Shown here one piece after another: positions 46,227 to 58,188 of a stretch of 64,000 bases of DNA. The notes below the pieces were generated by a model. That model was not told the DNA's origin and ran no database searches. It saw only the letters and a list, made by a program, of their open reading frames with translations. The stretch lies in contig NC_068566.1 of NCBI RefSeq assembly GCF_025698545.1, forward strand, positions 46,355,192 to 46,419,191, written 5' to 3'. Numbering within the stretch: the stretch's first letter is position 1; each line of letters starts with the position of its first letter. A program made the translations under genes and the position numbers. Source of the stretch: Gossypium raimondii (lineage: Eukaryota; Streptophyta; Magnoliopsida; Malvales; Malvaceae).

Positions 46227-46425
46227 ATCTATATTCCTACTAAATTCATGGACTACACACCTTAGCTAGGCTATCCAAATTTCTAAATTCTCGACAAGGT
46301 TTTTAATCAACCATTTTGATCTTGCCTTTGCTTGGAATGTCACCGTTTTCCTTTACTTGAAAATTAAACCAATAGCAAAACCCAAGCTAATAATTACTAT
46401 GATGACGGAAGAGAATATCATTAAA
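46227..46425. repeat. NLR-locus flank a, copy 2, right part
   Basis: The sequence resumes with the ATCTA target and CCTACTAAATTCATGGAC, matching 28707 onward. It ends about where copy 1 enters flank b. Confidence 0.7.
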
Positions 46426-46599
46426 TAGGAATATAGAAGATTTCACTTAGATCGAAAGTGTAGTGGTGATCAGGGAAGAGAATATATACCTTGGTAAATG
46501 TTGGAAGTTATGGTTTGGATGTTCTAATGGGTGTACCGACATGTGTTGGAAATGTGTCAACTGATAAAGTGAATGGGGTTTTGATGTTAATAAAACAAT

Positions 46600-47210
46600 T
46601 AAAAATTTGACTAAGGCAAGTGTATTTTTCTAAATTATTCTAATATCTTTTTTAAGACTAAGAGTAACTGACTTTAAGTTGATTAATTGAAATTTCTTTC
46701 TAATTAAAACTCATATTATCGTATTAACTCAATTTATAAATTCTCATATTAGATTTGACTCTAATCCGATAGGTTTATATCGAGCATTGCATGCAATTCC
46801 ACTCAATTACGTTAGATCTACTCTTAAACATAGTCTATTCCTCCTCTAATTTAAGCACATCAAGCATGAATCAATAGTCTAGAAATATTAAATCAAGAAT
46901 TAAGCACATATATAATTGAGAAAAATATCTAAGTATTTATTGCGTAGAATAGAAATCAAACAACAGAATTCATCATAGGGTTCATCTCCCTAGGTATTTA
47001 GAAAATTAGTTCATAATAGCAAAAAAAAAATTCCAAAATCAGTATAATCACGAGAAACAAAGAAACTCATAATAAACTTCAAAGAAATCAAAATGATATC
47101 TTCAATCTTAATGAAAATCTACTTCAGAGTCGGCTTCAATAATATTTTTCAAGTTGTTTTCTTCAATATTCTCTGACAGCTCTCTCCTATCTTCTTATTT
47201 TTGTCATATG
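46600..47210. repeat. Unclassified interspersed repeat, copy 2
   Basis: This stretch aligns with 30830-31456 in the same orientation. It sits between flank a and flank b here but after flank b in copy 1, so the two insertions appear independent. No coding capacity is seen. The sequence from 47210 to 47540 is unremarkable. Confidence 0.5.
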
Positions 47211-47600
47211 TAATTCTTAGAAGGTCAAAAAAAACCCTAAAAAACATGTTTTCCCGCAGGTTTGTAGTGCAATTCGCGATTTCCACATGGTCTGGCACAT
47301 GATATTGTGGTAGCTAGTGTGGCTCACACGGCCGTGTGTCTAGCCCGTGTGGAAATGTCCAACCCATGTGGCTCCTTAAACTTGTTCTAATTTTCCGATT
47401 TTTGCTTATTTTTCACTCATCTTTCTTTCAAATGCTCTCTTAAATATAGAAATATGAATTTAAAGAATTAGGAGCATAAAACTTACCATTTTAAATCGAA
47501 TAATCATTCAAAAATGCATCAAGAATAAAGTTAAAACATGTTACTTTTGGCGATTTTCAGATCTAAAATGATTTAATTGCTGAAGATTTATCAATAGAGG

Positions 47601-48120
47601 ATGTGGCTCGCCTGTCCAAAGAAGGGCAGGGTGGTTGAATCGAGCCAAAATGAAGATGGAAATATGGGACAAATTGATGGTCCAATAGTGTACGAGGACA
47701 GGTTGGATAAGAATGATCAAGGAAGGATGGTTAGTGCAGAGGCAGTGCCTAATTCCATTGATGAAGAGTTGGGGCAGGATTTGCAGAACCAGCAAATTGA
47801 ATCTCCTGGATGCAATCATAAGGTGAGGGCAATAAATGCTATAGAAGATCTTTTTCTTTCTTCTTTTGAGAAGAAACAAAAAAACAATGCTGAAAAGAAG
47901 AAATGGAAAATAAAGGAAAGGTGGGGTGGTTGATATCCCCGAATCTATTAGAGTTGTTAATGCATCTCTTTCAGATTCGAAATTCTTGGACGGAAAACTG
48001 ATGGTTTTGAAAGAAGCGAAAACGGAATGGGAGATTGGTAAAATGGTGGGTCTTCGAGTTTGGGGCGATGAGGGTGAGGAGATCAAAGATTTGGCAGCAA
48101 TAGAAATGAGAAGATTATAG
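47601..48120 (+). pseudogene. LINE ORF1 C-terminal remnant (candidate)
   Basis: Two plus-strand frames (47601-47933 and 47926-48120) overlap by a frameshift. The first has a Lys-rich end (EKKQKNNAEKKKWKIKE). The second reads KEAKTEWEIGKMVGLRVWGD and ends EMRRL with a stop. An acidic and basic linker followed by a W-E-x-G-K-x-x-G segment is typical of the end of ORF1 in plant L1-type LINEs as I recall them. No endonuclease or reverse transcriptase follows. The antisense 181-codon frame at 47541-48086 is a shadow. Confidence 0.45.
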
Positions 48121-49362
48121 GAGTAGGATGGTGGTGGCTACTTGGAGGGTGGTATAAACTATAGTGTTTGTTTTAACATGTTGGTTTTAATAGGATGTGT
48201 TGATTATCTTCGTTATGTCGATTTGAAGAATCTCGAGACCCTTACTCGTTGAGTGGAAACGTTAGCCTTAGTGAAGAATCGGAGGACAGCTATGGTGTGT
48301 GGATGTCAGACCTAAAGCAGGAACTTGTTAAGACATCTTGTTTCCGGGGCCATGATTGCTTCTGCAATTTTTTGAGGAATATTTGCTTTATATTTGTCTC
48401 TGTTATATGTACGCCTTTAAAGTGCAAAGTTAGAAATTTTTTTGAGTAATTTTACCATTTTAATAGTTTATATATTTATAAATTTAAAAAAATTAAATTA
48501 AAATTTTATTATTTTTAAAGATATCAAAATAAAATTTTATCATTAATAATTTAAATTTTATAAATTATAGAAAAAACTTAAATAAAAAAATTATTTTAGA
48601 TGGACCAGTACCCTACCAGCCCCACTTCACCACTGATGCTTTGTGCCTGGTCTGCTTTGGCAATATCATAAGTGTCTTGGGTGATGTTTTGGTACTTTGT
48701 TGATTATGGTGGGTGTCTAACATACTTCCATTTTTGTAATTTTCTTTTATTATTAATAAATTTCTGGCTTAGAAAAAATAATCTAATTAGAAAAAATTAT
48801 TACTACCAAAAACATCAAGCTTTCGTATGCTATTTATGAATGCTCTTTGATAAATAGGGTAAACTACTACTATACATTATAGTTTCGAATATTAAAATGA
48901 GATATTGAATTCATTAAAGTCAAAACGTGTAATGCATTGTTTCTAACTTGTTTAATTAGAGCACTAAATATTATATCTCATACTTGATCTGATTGTCGGA
49001 TCCGAATGTGTAATGTCACATTACATTGTAGAAACAACTCGATTTATTTGATTACATAACCATAAAATTATAATTATAATTATCATTCAAACCAATTTAA
49101 TCAATCAATCAATCATATTTACAATTATACATTCATAATGTCTAAGTTTCAAATTCATCATTTTACGAAGTTATGAAAGATTGAATTTAGAGTTAAGACT
49201 TGAATCCAAATTCAACTATCAAGTTTCAATGTTGCATCTTGAGAAAGGGAACTTCTTGTCTCAAGACTGTCTCGAGATTGACCTTGTTTTTATTTTATGT
49301 ATTTTTTATTTGAAATTAATCTATCTCGAGATATTTGATATTGTGTCTTGAGACATGGTTAG
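48121..49362. other. AT-rich intergenic DNA
   Basis: No gene is seen. Positions 48121-48440 may be further LINE-derived sequence. The rest is low-complexity AT-rich DNA. Confidence 0.4.
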
Positions 49363-50338
49363 AATTGATAATGGGTTGGGCCAGACTAATCCTGGGCCGA
49401 AAAGGTGGACCTAAATTTTTGTCAAAACTTAACGCGGATAAAAATGCTAAAACTCGAGTCCGGCTAGATTGTATTAAAATTTTTATATAAAAATAAATTT
49501 TAAAAATATAATACATCAAATACATTAAAAATCAAAATAAATATTTCCCAACAAATAGAAAAAAATAAAAAAATTTTATAAGAAAATATTTTTTTATCCA
49601 AAGTCCTCGTCACTTTCTCTCTCTACTTTATAAGTGTTCATAGATGACCATCTACACTAAGCTTAATAAAACCTTGTTCCTACACAATCCATTTCATTTC
49701 CAACTTGTTTTTCCATAATTCAAGCTTGAAAACTACTAAAACATTCATGGATCATGTGATTATAAATTGGGCCGGATTCAAAATTTTAACCCTATTTTTT
49801 GGGTTGGACTAAAAAATGAGCTTGAAATTTTATTTCAACTCGGCTCGAATAAAAATATTAAAATTTGAGCCTGACTTATCTGTCTTAAATTTTTTTATAT
49901 TAATTGTTATATAAAATAAATTTAAAAAACATAATACGTCAAATATATTAAAAACATTAAAATAAATGTTTCCTAGCAAATGAAAAAAATTATACTTCAA
50001 TAACAAACATATGTACAACTTAATAAGTAAATGCCCTAAAATAGTAGAAAAACTAAAAATAAAACAAGAGTTATATAATATCTAAAAAATAACAACAAAA
50101 TAGTAGCAATATAATAACAAAATGACAGCAAAACAATAACAAAAAAGAGTAAAAAACAGTAACATTTTTTTTTTGTAAATATGGGCCGGATCCAGGCCGA
50201 AAAAGCTTACCCAAAACATAACTTATTTAAAAAATGAGCCTTATTTTTTGTCTAAACCCATTTTCTGAATTTATATTTTTGTCCAAATCCTTTCACTTTT
50301 TGAACGGGCCTTTAAAACTCGATTCAACCCATAATCAA
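49363..50338. mobile_element. MITE-like element with GGGCC words (candidate)
   Basis: The block starts ATTGATAATGGGTT and ends AACCCATAATCAATGG, giving inverted ends of about 14 bp with one mismatch. The interior repeats a phrase (GGGCCGGAT, AAAATGAGC, AATAAAAATATTAAAA) about 375 bp apart (49370-49560 and 49745-49990). It is non-coding. The class is unknown and the target duplication was not resolved. Confidence 0.35.
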
Positions 50339-51079
50339 TGGTATGAAAAGCCTTCTTTCTCTAAATTTTTCTAAGCATTCAATAATGGTGAACGAAGGAG
50401 TTCTGTTCATCTGGCGTCACAAACTAATAATGTAGCAAAAATTAAAAAGAATGAGGCTCCTAACCTTGCAGATGGTGCACGACACATGCATTTCTCCTTT
50501 CTTTTCTTTCTAGTTTCGGCGCTGCAGGAGAAGAAACTTCATTCATCTTTCGTCTACTTTACCTAATATTTTTCTAATAGATTAAAATTAATTAATAAAT
50601 CTAATGATTGAGATCTTACCATGAAAACATTAGTGGAATTTGATGGATGAGATTAGGTCCACCCACTAACCATGTTTTCATTAGGGCTTAGGCTTTGCTT
50701 AATAATTCATCTAATTTCTCTAGTTTAATCAATTTGTACTATATTTATAATCACTTAATAATTCAATCTTATAATTTTATATTTACCTTCTAACTGCTTC
50801 ATTAAAATTTCTATACTAATTTGATCTAAAAATTTCGGACGTGAATAAAAACAACATATTATGATTTAAATAAATAATAATATTTTAAAATATATTTTTG
50901 TGGGAAATCAAATCAAACTAAAACACATCCATTTCGTCGACAGGTCTAATCCCTTTAAACACGTTGGTCTACTGCCATTGCAAAAGAAACGAGTTGTTCA
51001 TTTGGAAAAAAAGAGAAAGGAGGACTGTTCTAACAAGACATTTTGCCTACTTTAAAGTTGCATTGTTAGAAAGCAAACA
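50339..51079. other. AT-rich intergenic DNA
   Basis: No gene or named repeat is recognised in this interval. Confidence 0.4.
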
Positions 51080-52770
51080 TTAAACTGCAATGATATGACA
51101 GATCTATTTTTTGTTAAATTAGCATCTAAATTATACGACTATAAGTCCATTATGATCGCCTACAAATAAATGCGTAACGAATATATTTATATTTAAAATA
51201 AGTAATTTTGTGTCAATATGTTAAATTAAAAATAAATTAATTATTTTATTAAAATTTTTATTTTTATTGTTAAAATTGATCATTATACATCAATATGAAA
51301 TACGTGTGACGTGTTATGTGTTGATCAGATTATTTAATTAATTATACTAATTTTAACAATATAAAAAATAATTATTTAAAAAATCAGTCTACAATCTATG
51401 CTTTAATCTAATATATATATATCCAATTCAACATTTTCATTATACAGACATTACAATGCAGATTAGAGTACGGATTGTGGAAGCAAAGGTGGCATAGTTT
51501 TTCACTTTCCTTTTTTACTAATAATTTTTTAAATTTAATATTATAAAATTATATATTTATAATACATTCATGAATATAAGTTAGGTATACACATTTCTTT
51601 AACATAGGAATGTATATAAAAATATGTAGTATTTTTTAATTATCTATTTTACACCAAAATATTATATTTGTTAAAAATTTAATTAATAACAAATTGTCAT
51701 GTCATATATGTTTTAAGAAATGATTTTTAATTCTTTTATTTTCTTTTACATTATTTCCCTCACTATTTTGTTTATTTTTTATTCCTTTATATTACCGAGC
51801 AATACTAACAATATTCAAAATTGACAATTTGATTAGTGACAACGATACCGATTTGGGTGAAAAAATCAGTTTAAGTGCCACGTGTGATAAAAAATATCTA
51901 AATACCAAAATGAGAGAAATGACATAGTTTAGATACTGAATTATGGCTTAAGCATTTTTTAAAAATAAACTTAACGATTTAACCAACATTTAACAAAAAG
52001 AAGTACCAACTTAAAGAAAAAATAATTTAGGTATCACTTGACAGGATTGAATACAAGGGGCCCAAGAAGGGACCTCACCCCTAAAAAATGAAAAATTCCA
52101 GTTCTAGTCCTTTACAAAATTATAAAGTAATACATTATAAAATTTATATTTTAATATCTCATTAAAAATATGATTTAGCCGGCATTTGAAATTAATGTAA
52201 AATCAATGAAGTGTAAAACCCGCCACAGTTGACCATCCTTTTTTTAACAACCATAAGTCCATTATGATCGCCTACAAATAAATGTCTAACAAAGATGTTT
52301 ATATTTAAAATAAGTAATTTTGTTTAAATTAAAAATAAATTAATTATTTTATTAAAATTTTATTTTTATTGTTAGAAATTATGAAATACGTATTACTATC
52401 AGATTACTTTATTAATTATATTAATTTTAACCATATAAAAAATAATTATTTAAAAAATCAGTCTACAAACTATGCTTTAATCTAACATATATAAAAATTA
52501 ATTTACTATTTTATAATAAAAAATCAAAATATTCACTTCATAATTTTCATAATACTTTCACCTCACTTTCCTCGTTATTTCAGTCAACCCCACTCGCATT
52601 TCTCAACTAGACTTTTCAAAGTGATGCAAATAATGGAAACTGTGTCCACATTATGATTGACCTCAAAAACACAAATCAAAAAAAATTGAAAAACGTGATT
52701 TTATGAAGATCAAGAATCAAGATTGCTAAAATGTGATTCAAATAAAGTATTCGCTATTCAGTAACTATTA
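51080..52770. repeat. NLR-locus flank b, copy 2, with internal duplication
   Basis: This stretch corresponds to 28910-29760. Inside it, 51120-51420 and 52245-52500 repeat one another (CATTATGATCGCCTACAAAT in both), so this flank is itself partly duplicated. The right end matches with ACTTTTCAAAG and GATTCAAATAAAGTATTCGC. It is AT-rich and non-coding. Confidence 0.55.
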
Positions 52771-54493
52771 CTTTTTTAGAAAGAGCTTCGCTTCACGTAT
52801 TTTAGAAAAATGGTGTGTCAAAATCATTAGTAAGCAGTCAACTTTAATTAGAAATCAAAATTAGAGGTAAATTTAATCTCATAGTAGCTGTGTGATAAAT
52901 TTAATTGCAGAATAATAACAAATACCAATTTTCAATCTTTTTAAGAATAATACAACTAGAATATTAAAATAAAAATAATATAATTACAAATGATACGTGT
53001 TTGCAAAATAACTAGAATTAACTCAAGTACAAAACATATCCGGATTGAAACCAATTATATTTAGATCTAATTAAAACTTAATTTGAAGTTATATACGTTT
53101 GTTTTGTTTCACTTAAAACAATTTTCAGAAAATAACTTTTGGGAAATATATTGATTTTTAAGAGCTAATATTTTGTTTAAATAATTTTATGTAAATTTTT
53201 TTTAAAAGTTGTTTTAGTGAAACATAATATAAATTATATTTGTCACAAAATAATATAGAAGAATTTATTTTAATATAGATAATATCATTTATAATAATTA
53301 ATATCTTATATCCACTCAATAATAACCAAGGTCTAATTAAAACTTAATTTGAAGTTACATATATTACATATAAGAGTAAATAATGATCAATTAAAGTTGA
53401 AAAGATACATAAAGGTAGCAATTACTTAGACAAATATTTTAATAAAATATTAAGAATATTTTTAATATTTAAAATTAATTTTAAAATAAAATTTTAATAT
53501 TAAATAATTTTATTTAAAAATAAATTGTAGTAGTAATTTATTTTATTATTAAATATAAGTATGTACTTTTAATAACGTTGAAAATTATAGTATTTGATAT
53601 CAATATTTTAATATTTTTAAATCTTTAAAATTTAAAATTTATTATTAATCTTATAATATTATGTTATATTCAAGTTAATATCTATAAAAAAGTCAAGTTT
53701 ACTCTGAAGAGGCTATTTTTGTATAAGGTTTAATGTTCAGTTTGTTCTTCAAACTATACTTGTTCCCATTTTGATACATAAATTTTTTTGTCTCACTTTG
53801 CTAGTTAAAACTACCCTCCATTCCCATTTCACTTATTTTTTAATCGAGTTAAAAATCGATTGACATGTGGGAGTAATTAAAATGTGTCATGTGACATATC
53901 TAGGTAATTAGAATGTGTCATATTGCAATAGGTTTATTAAAATTAAAAATAGAAAAGAAAGAATATTTAAAATTAAATATTTTTAAAAATACTTTCACTT
54001 TGACCATTTGTTGATCGATGTTTTCTTTGGCTTTTAAATATTTTCAAATTTGCATAATTTTTTAAAATATATACCTTTTTCAAATTTTTAAAACATAAAA
54101 ATTATAAAATTATATATTTTTCTTTTTTAAAAACAAAATTCAACTAAAATTTTTCAAATTCTAGACATTAAGATTTTTTAAGTTAAACTTTTCTATTTTT
54201 CTATTTTTTTCATTTTTGAATATTTAGATTATAGAATTTTTGGAAAAAATATTACAAATTTTCTAGAACATATTTTTGAATGTTTTAAGGTTTTTTTAAA
54301 ATTTTATAATTTGTGATAACAATTATTAATCAAATTAATTAAAAACTAAAATTATGTTAGTGAAAGTGAAAATTATTTTTTACATATATTAAATTATTTA
54401 TATAATTTTATCATATATTATATTTTTAAAATTTGTATTTTCTATTATTTTTAATATTGTTTAGTTAATATCTAATACTAACTTCTTAAAAAT
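52771..54493. other. AT-rich intergenic DNA
   Basis: The stretch is very AT-rich with no supported gene. Positions 53050-53110 and 53325-53370 share a short direct repeat (CTAATTAAAACTTAATTTGAAG). Confidence 0.4.
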
Positions 54494-54498
54494 ATTAA

Positions 54499-57288
54499 TG
54501 TAACACCCTATACCATGTTTGACTTAAGGAACCTGATATAGAATATTACATTTGGTGCCAAATTAATTCTTGGCTAATTACTAATATAATTTGAACACAA
54601 AACTAATACTTAGAACATACCTAATATATTTCATGCATTTCACCAATAATCATTCATAAAATCATTATTTCATATATTTCATTTATACATCTCAATTCAA
54701 TAACTTATCCTATTTCATATCTAAAACCTTACAATATTAGTCTTTCAATGACTATTTCACATTCATTTCAATTTCCCATTACATTTTAATAATTCATCCA
54801 TCATCGGTTTCCATTGTCAATTCGTTCTTTTATACTCAATTTACAATTGTAATCTTTAAATACTCAATTCATACATTAAATCAACAAATATATCTCAATA
54901 ACTTGTATTCAATTAAATTCAAGTGTATTTCACTATTTCAAATTATTTCATTTTCACTTTTCATTTTTATATTATTTCATATTATCAAAATCTATTTCAT
55001 AAAATTTATCCTTATCTGTTTCTTGAACCATAATTCTTACCCTTTCACATATGTCATATCATTCAGATTTAGTTTTATCAGTAACTTTATTTCATTTGCC
55101 CCTATTAACTTGAGTCGGACTTGGCGGATACACGGATTCCAACCAAACACACCAAGAAATGATGTCGATGCAGTAGCGATAATAATAAAGATTCAACACA
55201 CAAAGTGCTGAATCATAATAAAGATAAGATAACGATATTCGACACACAAAGTGTCGAATCGATAACAGTAACAGTAACAGTTCGACACACAAAGTGCCGA
55301 ATCAGTAAGCCGGCAAATACCCCGTACTCTTCCATATCCTATGGCATGCCAACTATATCCGACTAGTTAATAGGGCATTTAATTCACTTTTCAGTACAAT
55401 TTTCATCTTAGTTCAGTATCAATTATAATTCCTTATTTCAATAAGTTTCACAGTATTGCAGTAATTTATTACTTCTGGATTTTCACAGTTCAATGCAGTA
55501 CACATAACAGTATTCAGTATTCCATAATTCAGTTCAGTATTAGTCTCACATATCAATTTCCACTTTCTCAATTTCAATTCCAATAAAATCCATATCACTC
55601 ACCAATTTCAATATTCCAGTTCAATTCAATAATTCAATTCAAACCATTTCAACTTCTATTCAATAATCACATTTCAATTCAAATTCACTTTCCACTTTCT
55701 AATCTACCAATACATATTCCAGATATTCACATGTAATCATACTTCGATTCAATTCAAACCACTTTTCAGTCGATACTCAATTCACGTATTCACACTTGTT
55801 CATACTTTAAAGTTTTCCCCTGTTTTACTGTCTGACAGTTCCGACCACTCTTCACTAAAAATGAATTATCTAATTGTACAGAATTTGGATGATGTTTCTG
55901 TTTGTTTCCTTTGAAAATAGACTCATTAAGGATTATAAGCATATAAATTATAACTCATAATTATTTTTATTCAATTTTTGATGATTTTCCAAAGTCAGAA
56001 CAGGAGAACCTGAAATCATTCTGACATTGTCTCACAAAATTTATTATATCTCATAATTTACAAATCCATTACTTACACTGTTTCTTCTATGAGAAACTAG
56101 ACTCAATAAGATTTAATTTAATATTTTATTGACCCTCTAATTCAATTCCCACAATTTTTGGTGATTTTTCAAAGTTAAACCACTGCTGCTGTCCAAAACT
56201 GTTTTAGTGCAAAATATTGATTTCCATTTTGCCCCAAATTTCACAGTTCATACAATTCAGTCATTGCTCAATTAACCCCTCAATTAAGCTAATTTTTCTC
56301 AATTATTACTTTACCTAGACATTATAAGTTATTTCACAACTATTGAAATTCAGAATTTCCACATAAAATCCTAACTTCAAACTCTTTTACTATTAGTCCC
56401 AAACATTCACTTTATATTCAATTCTTTCAATAAAATCAGCATATGAACAATTTAAGACTCTAATGCCATGCTAAATCATCATATACTTCCAGCATGTATT
56501 CATAGCAACTTTCAACTTCTTACATAGAATCAAAAACCAATGAATTTAACAAGTGGGCCTAGTTGTAAAAGTTACAAAAACACAAAAATTTCAAGAAATA
56601 ATCAAGAATTGAACTTACTTGCAGTAAAAATATGAAGAAACAGCTTGAAGAAACCCTTCTATGGCGTTTTAGCTGATGAGAATGCAGAAAAATGAAGAGA
56701 AATCTAGATAATTCCACTTTGGTCCTAACTTTATTAAGCAAATTTTGCAATATTCTAATTTTTCCCTTAATTCTCCTTACTTTCTTGCTGATTTCATGCC
56801 TTTACCGTCCAGCCCAAATAGAACTTGGGTCCATTTTCCTTTTAAGCCCTCTTCCTTTTATCATTTAAGCTATTTAATCATTTTCTATAATTTTGTATTT
56901 GTTACAATTTAGTCCTTTTTGTTCAATTAATTATCGGAACTTTAAAATTTCTTGACGAAACTTTAATACTAACTTTTAACACTCCATAAATATTTATAAA
57001 AATATTTATGGCTCGGTTTAAAATCTTCGAGGTCTCAATACCTCGTTTTTTATTCTAATTATTTTAATATTTATTTCTAGTGCACTATTCACTATTTCAA
57101 AATTTTTCCTAACTTCACATTTAACTTATATTCACTAAATTAATAATATTTTCTACTCATTTGTCGAATTTAGTGATCTCGAATCACCGTTTCGACACCT
57201 TTGAAAATTCAGGTCATTACATTTTTTCTCGTCAGATTTGTGGTCTCGAAACCACTATTCTGACTAGACCCAAAATCAGGCTGTTACA
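54499..57288 (+). mobile_element. Solo LTR (2790 bp), TGTAAC family, second member
   Basis: The block begins TGTAACACCC and ends GGCTGTTACA. It is flanked by the target duplication ATTAA (54494-54498 and 57289-57293). It has no retroviral genes. The 3' half is closely similar to the nested LTR at 38705-41621, while much of the 5' half differs. The open frames at 54903-55211 and 56559-56750 are not supported. Confidence 0.88.
55191..55302. repeat. Hairpin-forming repeats in the second LTR
   Basis: Three copies of a hairpin with loop ACAAA occur at 55191-55213, 55237-55259 and 55280-55302. The middle one is perfect (ATTCGACAC against GTGTCGAAT); the outer two have one or two mismatches. The sequence is unrelated to the 37-bp hairpin repeat of the other LTR, yet lies in a comparable part of the LTR. 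Confidence 0.85.
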
Positions 57289-57293
57289 ATTAA

Positions 57294-58188
57294 TAAAAAG
57301 GATTAGTACCAAATTGGATAATTTCAATCCTATATAAAACAATTAATAGGTGTGGAATGCCTCTATTTTAAAAACAGTTTGAGGATCAAATTGATAGAAT
57401 AAATAAATATTGAAGATTAAATGTGCTATTATACCAATTAACAAAAGCCTTTTCTTTTTATCAATTTAAGGAAGGAATTCAAACATTAGAGTATAAATTA
57501 TATTTTTAAAATCAAGTTAAAACATGAACGTAAGCATTTTTTTTCATAACTTTTACGAAAAATTTCACTCTACGTAGGGACAAAGTTAAAAATCTTTTAG
57601 GAGACGAAATTAAATTGTAATTTTTATGGTAGTAAAAATATAATATCTATCCTTCTTATAAATTTAAATTTTAGTTTCTAAATTTTTATTTTTAAAATTT
57701 AATTATATTTTTAGATTTTAAAATTCAAATTAAATTGTTAACACCATTAATTTTTTGTTAAAATCATTAATATGAAATATTTAAAAAATACTCAGTAATT
57801 AATGTTGTATGGACTTAAATTTAACAAAATAATGTTAATAAATTTAACATTTGAACTTGATTTTGAAATTTGAAAAAAACACTAAATTCTTAAAAATAAT
57901 AGTATATGGGCTAAATTCTTAATTTATAAAGAGTTTAGGATTTATTGCATAAATTAACCTTATTATTATATTCGAAGCTGATGCCATATATTAAACAAAA
58001 TACATTTAAAAATTCACAAAATAATGTCATACATTCAATACGCAAAACTCACTTCAATTCACTTTTACTGAAGCAATTCATCTTCATTTCTTCTCTCCAT
58101 TTCTTCTCTCCATTTCGGTTCCTGGACTCGGTATCTTGTTGCTTTAATTTTCAGGGTTAGAAATCTCTTCTTTTCTTCTTTATTTTCA
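57294..58188. other. NLR upstream region
   Basis: This AT-rich sequence precedes the NLR gene. The last 130 bp are CT-rich (repeated TTTCTTCTCTCCA near 58087-58112), which is common in plant 5' untranslated leaders. A core promoter is not clearly identifiable. The 71-codon frame at 57945-58160 is not supported. Confidence 0.4.

Noticed and set aside
47541..48086. 181-codon antisense open frame
   Set aside because: It is a shadow of the LINE-like remnant on the plus strand, with no domain seen.
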